From contig DGSP01000020.1 of the NCBI GenBank assembly GCA_002393555.1, positions 1 through 20,307 on the forward strand: a DNA stretch of 20,307 nt, in the 5' to 3' direction. The position numbers were made by a program, and so were the translations under genes. Position 1 is the first letter of the stretch. The number at the start of each line of letters is the position of its first letter. Of this stretch, positions 15,900 through 20,307 are shown piece by piece. This DNA comes from Prevotellaceae bacterium UBA4359 (GTDB lineage Bacteria; Bacteroidota; Bacteroidia; Bacteroidales; Bacteroidaceae). The notes under the pieces are model-generated. The model was not told the origin of the DNA, did no database searches, and worked only from the letters and a program-made list of their open reading frames with translations.

Positions 15900-15915
15900 A
15901 CTGACTGTCTAATAC
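15894..15915. other. 9-bp inverted repeat across the DUF2795 stop codon
   Basis: The top strand has GTATTAGAC (15893-15901), a 5-base centre TGACT, then GTCTAATAC (15907-15915). The arms are perfectly complementary. The first arm contains the stop codon TAG and the second overlaps the start of repeat copy A. The arrangement (two 9-bp arms, 5-bp centre) could be a small RNA hairpin or a recombinase-type core site. It has no T-tract and is not a terminator. Confidence 0.6.
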
Positions 15916-16010
15916 GATGACTCGGGGTGCAGTGCTCGGCTGTTTGGAGGACAACGAAGGAAGTCCGAACAAACTGGCGCAAAGCACAAAGGAGGAGAGG
16001 ACGAGTATTA
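15910..16010. repeat. 101-bp direct repeat, copy A
   Basis: This matches 18115-18215 at 97 of 101 positions without gaps. Its ends are TAATAC and GTATTA, a 6-bp terminal inverted repeat. Its last 14 bases copy the 3' end of the DUF2795 gene. A 35-codon frame (15917-16024) crosses it, but all four differences between copies change the amino acid, so I do not call a gene. Confidence 0.9.
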
Positions 16011-16040
16011 AGGCTTACATTTAAGTCTAAAACATTTAAT

Positions 16041-16087
16041 ACCAGCGAGATAAGCAATTTTTATTTGTTTGTCTCGCTGGTGTTTTT
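16041..16087 (+). terminator. Probable rho-independent terminator of the DUF2795 gene
   Basis: Perfect 10-bp stem ACCAGCGAGA (16041-16050) with TCTCGCTGGT (16072-16081), a 21-base AT-rich loop and a following GTTTTTATT. It lies 142 bp after the DUF2795 stop, with the 101-bp repeat in between. The long loop makes it imperfect, but the stem and T-run fit. Confidence 0.65.
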
Positions 16088-16201
16088 ATTGTCTTACATA
16101 GTTTGTGCTAAATCTTGGCTTGTTAGAGCCAATTTGAAACAAACTTTCGGAAAATCAGCATTTTTGAAGCCTTGTTGTGAAAGAATCTCAACGAAAAAAG
16201 G

Positions 16202-16209
16202 TAATTTTG
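16202..16209 (+). promoter_or_regulatory. Putative -7 box of the AlbA_2-type gene
   Basis: TAATTTTG matches TAnnTTTG; the upstream element is weak (TTGTG about 22 bp before). It places the transcription start near 16216, after the first in-frame ATG at 16177 and just before the ATG pair at 16228/16231. Confidence 0.5.
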
Positions 16210-16227
16210 CAGCGTCAAACAGAAATA

Positions 16228-17640
16228 ATGATGACACCAGAAAAGCTAAAAGCGATTATATCGCAAGGTGAGGGAACCGAAGTCGAGTTAAAAGAGTCGA
16301 AAGACAGCCTGGCTCGTAAGGTATATGAATCTATCTGTGCGTTTCTGAATCGCAGAGGTGGTCATGTAGTCTTGGGCGTTGATAATGATAGAAACGTCGT
16401 CGGTATCAATCCCTCGAAAGTTCAGGAGCAGTTAGACCAGTTGGCAAAGGATATGAATAATCCACAGCTGTTCAAACCTACTTACTATCTGAACTTTGAG
16501 CCAATGGATATAGATGGCAAGAAGGTCATCTATTGCTATGTACCTGAAAGTACTCAGGGGCACAGCTACAAAGGTGTCTTCTTTGACCGCAACCAAGATG
16601 GTGACTTTGAACTACGCAGTACTGAACAGATTGCGAACTTGTTTATACGTAAGAGTAGGTTGAAGACAGAGGATAGGGTTTATCCGATGCTGGGAATGAA
16701 GGATTTGGATGAGGAAGCATTCAATGAGTTGAGAAGGGGCATCCGCATTGAGAACTCACAACATCCTTGGCTCAATCTGTCGAACGAAGAAATTATACGC
16801 TCGGCAGAGTTGCTTGCTGTTGACCCTGAAACGGGTAAAGAAGGATTGACGCTGGCTGCTATTCTTTTGTTTGGTAATAGTCATGCCATCACCACAGCCC
16901 TTCCTGCTTATCGCATAGATTTGCTTTGCCGTGTAAACAATACTGAACTCTATGATGACCGGGAACTGTTGAGTTGTAATCTGCTGAAGGCATATCCTAT
17001 TATGATGGCTTTCATCAAGAAGCATCTGCCAGAACAGCCCTATATTGAAGGCATACAGCGTTTCAGTCTTCGTGATACAATCCTACGAGAGGTGGTACTG
17101 AACATGATAATTCATCGTGAGTATAGCAGTGCTTATCCAACGACGTTTACCATCTATCGTGATAGTATCGTTACCGAAAACTGGAACATCCCATACGTCT
17201 ATGGGCATATCGATCTCCAGACAATGCGTCCGCATCGCAAGAATCCAAAGATTGCCAAGGTGTTCTCTCAAATGGGAATCGTAGAAGAGCTTGGTAGTGG
17301 TATGAGGAAGATGTTCAAGTACACTCCGCTCTATGCTAATGGTAAGGAGCCCGTTATTGAGGAGCAGGACGTTTACCGCATAGAAATCCCTTATGTTCCA
17401 ACTTTGCAGGGCAGTGAAATTGATACTACACAGAAAAGTACACAGAAAAGTACACAGAAAAGTACACAGAAAATATTAAACTTAATCCGTGAGAACCCCT
17501 ATGTGACAACACAGGAAATGGCTGATTCCATAGGAATTATTCGTCGAACTGTCGCTAAACATATCAGGTCTTTACAGAATCAAGGAATAATTAAACGTGT
17601 TGGTCCAGACAAAGGTGGCCATTGGGAGGTAATAGATTGA
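16228..17640 (+). CDS. AlbA_2/Schlafen-type ATP-binding protein with winged helix
   Basis: From this start the protein has 470 residues in three parts. Residues about 10-135 are an AlbA_2 (Schlafen AAA_4) domain, with GEGTEVELKES, FLNRRGGHVVLGVDNDRNVV and the segment up to YCYVPES. Residues about 280-375 are a GHKL-type HATPase_c_4 domain with REVVLNMIIHREYS, NPKIAKVFSQMGIVEELGSG and MRKM. Residues about 413-470 are a winged helix ending KRVGPDKGGHWEVID. These proteins are common in bacterial accessory regions and are thought to regulate transcription or act in defence; the role is not settled. A TQKS repeat links the last two parts. The frame opens at 16177, but the -7 box supports the ATG pair 16228/16231. 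Codon use looks more AT-rich than the flanking core genes, and 101-bp repeats flank the locus, consistent with transfer. Confidence 0.88.
   Translation: MMTPEKLKAIISQGEGTEVELKESKDSLARKVYESICAFLNRRGGHVVLGVDNDRNVVGINPSKVQEQLDQLAKDMNNPQLFKPTYYLNFEPMDIDGKKVIYCYVPESTQGHSYKGVFFDRNQDGDFELRSTEQIANLFIRKSRLKTEDRVYPMLGMKDLDEEAFNELRRGIRIENSQHPWLNLSNEEIIRSAELLAVDPETGKEGLTLAAILLFGNSHAITTALPAYRIDLLCRVNNTELYDDRELLSCNLLKAYPIMMAFIKKHLPEQPYIEGIQRFSLRDTILREVVLNMIIHREYSSAYPTTFTIYRDSIVTENWNIPYVYGHIDLQTMRPHRKNPKIAKVFSQMGIVEELGSGMRKMFKYTPLYANGKEPVIEEQDVYRIEIPYVPTLQGSEIDTTQKSTQKSTQKSTQKILNLIRENPYVTTQEMADSIGIIRRTVAKHIRSLQNQGIIKRVGPDKGGHWEVID
17428..17473. repeat. 12-bp in-frame tandem repeat (TQKS linker)
   Basis: Three full copies of ACACAGAAAAGT (from 17428, 17440 and 17452) and a partial fourth encode TQKSTQKSTQKSTQK between the ATPase-like domain and the winged helix. 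The copies are identical at DNA level, so copy number may vary between strains without shifting the frame. Confidence 0.92.
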
Positions 17641-17958
17641 GAGGAAAGAAGACTTATAGATATCATTGCTGAGGCATTCAGGCATGGCCTCGACCCAATT
17701 GACGAAAAGCAACGCAGGATGGCTACCGCCTATTTGTTAGAGAAAGTGTCATGGACTGGTATATCCGAGTTCAAAGCTGATATTACAGCATCACGCACTC
17801 GGCAATTTTGTGATGTGCTGAAGGTTTCCAAAGATTTGATGGCGAATCTACTCCTTGCCGCTGGCGGCAGAGGCGGTATTAGTTCAGGTAGTGGCTGTTC
17901 CAACGGTGAACTTACCAATTGGGACGGCACGAAGAAAAAGACAGGTTGGGGTATGTGA
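17641..17958 (+). pseudogene. Coding remnant or unrecognised small gene
   Basis: The frame of the AlbA_2-type gene stays open for 105 codons after its TGA, up to the stop at 17956-17958. The translation (LIDIIAEAFRHGLDPIDEKQ, then FKADITASRTRQFCDVLKVS and LLAAGGRGGISSG) has normal protein composition, but no start codon in its first 26 codons. The first ATG is 17719, preceded by CGCAGG, which would give 79 residues. I do not recognise the family. Because the AlbA_2-type protein already ends at its usual C-terminus, this is more likely the tail of another gene that lost its 5' end than a readthrough extension. Confidence 0.4.
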
Positions 17959-18102
17959 CATTGACAAAATGATAGATGTCATCAATGCTTAATGGGATTG
18001 TTTCTGTACTAGACTGCATGTGCTGGAAAAGAGAATCACCACTTTATGTCGGAAAGGTGTTTACTCATCGCTATACTCCAAACTTCGAGCACTTGGAATT
18101 TT

Positions 18103-18117
18103 TCGAACTCACGTTAA
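18103..18117. other. 15-bp match to the IS982 end, next to repeat copy B
   Basis: TCGAACTCACGTTAA here is the exact reverse complement of 19281-19295, the left end of the IS982 element plus three flanking bases. It sits at the left edge of repeat copy B. The upstream 100 bp show no obvious transposase. It may be a remnant of an older related IS or solo IS end. Confidence 0.55.
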
Positions 18118-18215
18118 TACGATGACTCGGGGTGCAGTGCTCGGCTGTTTGGAGGGCAACGAAGGAAGGCCGAACAAACTGGCGCAAAGCACAAAGGAGA
18201 AGAGGACGAGTATTG
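18115..18215. repeat. 101-bp direct repeat, copy B
   Basis: Second copy of the element at 15910-16010 with four substitutions and no gaps. It ends GTATTG where copy A ends GTATTA. With copy A it brackets about 2.1 kb holding the AlbA_2-type gene and the coding remnant. A frame through it (18020-18238) is open but starts in unrelated sequence. Confidence 0.9.
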
Positions 18216-18244
18216 AGAAGGAACTTTTTGATGAATAATCAACG

Positions 18245-18295
18245 GAAAAGCGGCGAGGTGTGAAAATTTCCCATTTTCACACCTCGCCGCTTTTC
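18245..18295. terminator. Very strong 23-bp-stem hairpin, probably a terminator
   Basis: Perfect inverted repeat with 23-bp arms (18245-18267 and 18273-18295) and a 5-base loop TTCCC. The plus-strand right arm ends CTTTTC and is followed by TCTACT, so the U-run is short. It lies between the accessory islet and the promoter of the upxY leader, where it would insulate them in both directions. A perfect stem this long is unusual for a simple terminator. Confidence 0.65.
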
Positions 18296-18369
18296 TCTAC
18301 TCTGCACACAACAAAAGAAGTACCCGTTCTGCGGACTTTACAAGCACAAGCAACATTTTTTCTCCTTTT

Positions 18370-18401
18370 TTTGTCGCATTTGAAAAATTGTCGTAACTTT
18401 G
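18370..18401 (+). promoter_or_regulatory. Promoter of the upxY leader
   Basis: TTTG (18370-18373), exactly 20 bp, then TAACTTTG (18394-18401), a close match to the Bacteroidetes consensus. It points towards upxY, with a leader of about 490 nt. No invertible repeat pair was found enclosing it. Confidence 0.7.
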
Positions 18402-18897
18402 CCGCCGATTTCTCGCCAACGTTGAATCAGCAGCAAAGGCAGACGCATCTGCCCAAGCCCATGTTTCAGCCAAACGCTCGCGCCGGGCAACGTGGCCACA
18501 AGACCACAATGCGGATGGGAGGGTAGCGAGAATGATACATAGAAAGGCGTTTACTTTGCGCTTTGTTTGAGACTGACTGAATCTCGCAAATTCAAAATTA
18601 GGGTCTTGGACAGAGCAACGGTAGATGTCCCTGGGATGTGTTTATAAGTCCCCTTTCCCCTCAGTACATGCCTCTGGCATAGGACTGACCATGAAGGGAT
18701 TACTATATTCATATCGGCGTGGGCTCTGACGTTGTCTGTTTTATCCTAATAGGCAATGCGAGAGCCTCAGTCAGTGGAACGGACAAGCGACGATTCCACG
18801 TTTTTTATGTCCTGTCGCCACCGAGCGGCAGAAGGTGATTCTGGGGCCTTCAAGAGACAGAAGGACAGGCAGAACCACGACATAGGAAGAGGCCGAT
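18402..18897 (+). ncRNA. Long structured 5' leader of upxY
   Basis: About 490 nt lie between the promoter and upxY without a convincing gene. Near the start is a small hairpin GGCAGA-CGCA-TCTGCC (18438-18453). A long-range stem can form between CTGACTGA plus CTCGCA (18573-18580, 18583-18588) and TGCGAG plus TCAGTCAG (18757-18762, 18767-18774), closing a domain of about 200 nt. UpxY proteins are known to prevent early termination in the long leader of their own capsule operon, so a structured leader is expected here. Folding was judged by eye only. Confidence 0.5.
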
Positions 18898-19284
18898 ATG
18901 GATACATTGAGTAATGTTCGCATAGCGGAAAAAGACTCCTGCTGCAGGCTTACCCCCGCAGCCATCCCAAAAGCAGAAAACAAACATGCGGGGGTGTCGG
19001 TAGCCTATGCCCCTGACCCAACAAAATCTTGGTTCGTCCTCCGAGCATCGTATGGACGAGAAAATCTGGCAGCCGACGACATGATTGGCGCAGGGTACTA
19101 TGTATATGTGCCCCGCCACTATCAGTGGAAAGACGTGGATGGTCACCCCAAGCGGGTGCTGAAGAACATGATTCCCAACATCCTCTTCGCCTACATCAGT
19201 GCCCACGATGCCGACATCCTCATCCGCAATGCCGACCCGGCCTACCCATCCCCCTGCCCTCGCCTCTCGCCCATACTCAGTTAA
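18898..19284 (+). pseudogene. UpxY-family antiterminator, truncated by IS982
   Basis: UpxY proteins are NusG-like factors encoded first in Bacteroidales capsular polysaccharide operons, where they keep RNA polymerase from terminating in the leader. The 128 residues here contain the NGN-domain start SWFVLRASYGREN (W45), then YVYVPRHYQWKDVDGHPKRV and NMIPNILFAYISAH. The protein stops at PILS, exactly where the IS begins; the TAA stop straddles the junction. Full-length members are roughly 170-190 residues, so the last third, including the C-terminal KOW-like region, is lost or lies beyond the IS. The remainder of the capsule locus should follow the IS. Function is probably abolished, unless the N-domain is enough. 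Confidence 0.82.
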
Positions 19285-19316
19285 CGTGAGTTCGATGTAA
19301 GAAAAGTGTTCAAAAA

Positions 19317-19348
19317 GTTGTAGGAGTGAAATATTTTTTGTACCTTTG
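19317..19348 (+). promoter_or_regulatory. Internal promoter of the IS982 transposase
   Basis: GTTG (19317-19320), exactly 20 bp, then TACCTTTG (19341-19348). It lies inside the IS and predicts a start near 19354, after the first in-frame ATG (19346) and before the chosen ATG at 19388. Confidence 0.6.
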
Positions 19349-19387
19349 TGGGTGAAAATCAAACAGATACAAATAACACTCACTCCT

Positions 19388-20287
19388 ATGGCGACTGCAA
19401 ATTTAATAGAAATTTTCTGTATTCTCGACGAATTCTGCAAATATTTTAATCCAGAGTTGAAAAAAAAACTGGTTGACACCTCAGGCAAGCGGCGTCGCAA
19501 CCGTCCATGCCGTCTTTCCGACAGCGAGGTGATGACGATACTGGTGCTGTTCCACACCATGCATTTCCGCGACCTCAAGTCCTTCTACCTCGGCTACGTC
19601 TGTCAGCATATGCGCAAGGAATTTCCCCATACGGTATCCTACAACCGTTTCGTGGAGCGACAGGCACAGGTGGCCCTTCACCTGCTGCTGTTCCTTCAGA
19701 CCTGCGCCCTGGGCAAATGCACGGGCATTTCCATCATAGACTCCACACCGCTGGTGTCGTGCCACATCAAGCGGATGCACATGCACAAGACGATGAAGGG
19801 CTGGGCGGCCAAGGGCAAGTGTACCATGGGATGGTTCTATGGATTCAAGTTGCATCTGGTCATCAATGACAAGGGCGAAATCATACAATGGCAGCTTACA
19901 CCGGGCAATGTGGATGACAGGGCACCGCTGAAGGACAGCCGGTTCACGGAGAAACTTTTTGGAAAACTCTTTGCCGACAGGGGATACATCAGTCAGGACC
20001 TTTTTGAAATGCTGTTCGTTGACGATATACATTTGGTCACGAAGATAAAAAAGAATATGAAGAACTCGCTGATGAACCTCTATGACAAGCTCATGCTAAG
20101 GAAACGCTCAGTTATTGAGACCGTGAATGACGAGTTGAAGAATGTATGCCAGATTGAACATACCAGACACCGTTCCATCGACAACTTTGCCACCAATCTG
20201 TTCGCCGGACTTATTGCTTATAACCTGCTACCAAAGAAGCCCGAAATGAATATAGAAATCATCGACAGAAGCAGACTTATTGCATAA
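19388..20287 (+). CDS. IS982-family DDE transposase
   Basis: The 299-residue transposase catalyses cut-and-paste or copy-type movement of the element. The probable catalytic triad is D118 (SIIDSTPLVS), D197 (FADRGY) and E244 (SVIETVNDEL), with GNVDDRAPL before the second Asp. The family signatures HRSIDNFATNLFAGLIAYNL near the end and RPCRLSDSEVMTILVLFHTM near the start are present. No frameshift or stop interrupts the frame, so the element looks intact and may be active. The longer frame from 19346 would start inside the promoter; MATANLIEIFCILDEFCKYF at 19388 is the natural start. Confidence 0.93.
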   Translation: MATANLIEIFCILDEFCKYFNPELKKKLVDTSGKRRRNRPCRLSDSEVMTILVLFHTMHFRDLKSFYLGYVCQHMRKEFPHTVSYNRFVERQAQVALHLLLFLQTCALGKCTGISIIDSTPLVSCHIKRMHMHKTMKGWAAKGKCTMGWFYGFKLHLVINDKGEIIQWQLTPGNVDDRAPLKDSRFTEKLFGKLFADRGYISQDLFEMLFVDDIHLVTKIKKNMKNSLMNLYDKLMLRKRSVIETVNDELKNVCQIEHTRHRSIDNFATNLFAGLIAYNLLPKKPEMNIEIIDRSRLIA

Positions 20288-20307
20288 GGCTTACGTCGAA
20301 CTCACGT

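Larger units (their letters stand above)
19284..20307 (+). mobile_element. IS982-family insertion sequence, about 1,024 bp
   Basis: The element has 18-bp terminal inverted repeats with one mismatch: left 19284-19301 (ACGTGAGTTCGATGTAAG), right 20290-20307 (reverse complement ACGTGAGTTCGACGTAAG). One transposase gene fills it. Size and transposase type fit the IS982 family. The window ends at the last base of the right repeat, so the target duplication cannot be checked and the true end could lie a few bases further. It interrupts upxY. Confidence 0.9.

Noticed and set aside
15917..16024. Small protein encoded by both copies of the 101-bp repeat
   Set aside because: All four differences between the copies change the amino acid and the ends differ, so there is no sign of selection on a protein.
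15910..18215. Retron, toxin-antitoxin or CBASS-type defence system
   Set aside because: Only an AlbA_2/ATPase-like gene and a remnant are present; no reverse transcriptase, nucleotidyltransferase or effector is visible.
18260..18526. 88-codon frame downstream of the large hairpin
   Set aside because: It starts within the hairpin and crosses the promoter at 18370-18401; no motif or start signal supports it.

Overview
The window looks like chromosomal DNA of a Bacteroidales bacterium, most likely from the Prevotella/Segatella group. The taxon is inferred, not tested. Evidence: repeated TAnnTTTG -7 promoter boxes (often with TTTG about 20 bp upstream), few Shine-Dalgarno sequences, lipoproteins with an L-x-S-C lipobox, a UpxY-type antiterminator, a BirA without a DNA-binding domain, and a small acidic DUF2795-type protein. 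There are about 14 apparently intact protein genes, one insertion sequence, two broken genes and several intergenic repeats. No tRNA, rRNA or CRISPR array was seen.

Layout. (1) 110-4987, minus strand: a membrane-anchored AraC-type regulator followed by two tandem, closely similar exported amidohydrolase lipoproteins. (2) 4988-5366: a divergent promoter region with three 23-bp repeats. (3) 5367-6134, plus strand: a lipoprotein of unknown function, convergent with the next block. (4) 6140-11452, minus strand: a tight run in transcription order queA, Nudix hydrolase, two-domain SGNH esterase, tadA, MATE transporter, with gaps of 1 to about 30 bp. Two of the five act on tRNA. (5) 11453-11641: an array of palindromic 22-bp repeats, upstream of queA and downstream of birA. 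(6) 11642-12442: birA, minus strand. (7) 12630-15587, plus strand: an orphan hybrid-topology histidine kinase, a short protein resembling a shrunken methyltransferase, and a PduO-type cobalamin adenosyltransferase whose start codon directly follows a 7-bp repeat. (8) 15678-15899: the DUF2795 protein with its own promoter.

The accessory part starts at the 3' end of the DUF2795 gene. A 101-bp sequence occurs at 15910-16010 and again, 97 of 101 bases identical, at 18115-18215. Between the copies lie a Schlafen/AlbA_2-type ATP-binding gene and a coding remnant. The last 14 bases of each copy match the 3' end of the DUF2795 gene, which makes this look like an integration site or small mobile unit. 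After a very strong hairpin at 18245-18295 come a promoter, a leader of about 490 nt with a long-range stem, and a upxY gene cut by an IS982-family element. upxY is normally the first gene of a capsular polysaccharide locus, so the window probably ends at the start of such a locus. The window stops exactly on the IS inverted repeat, which suggests a contig break in a repeat.

The best candidates for something undescribed are the 101-bp repeat with its gene-end match, the structured upxY leader, and the two palindromic repeat arrays. None of these proves a new system. All functional assignments rest on motifs read by eye.
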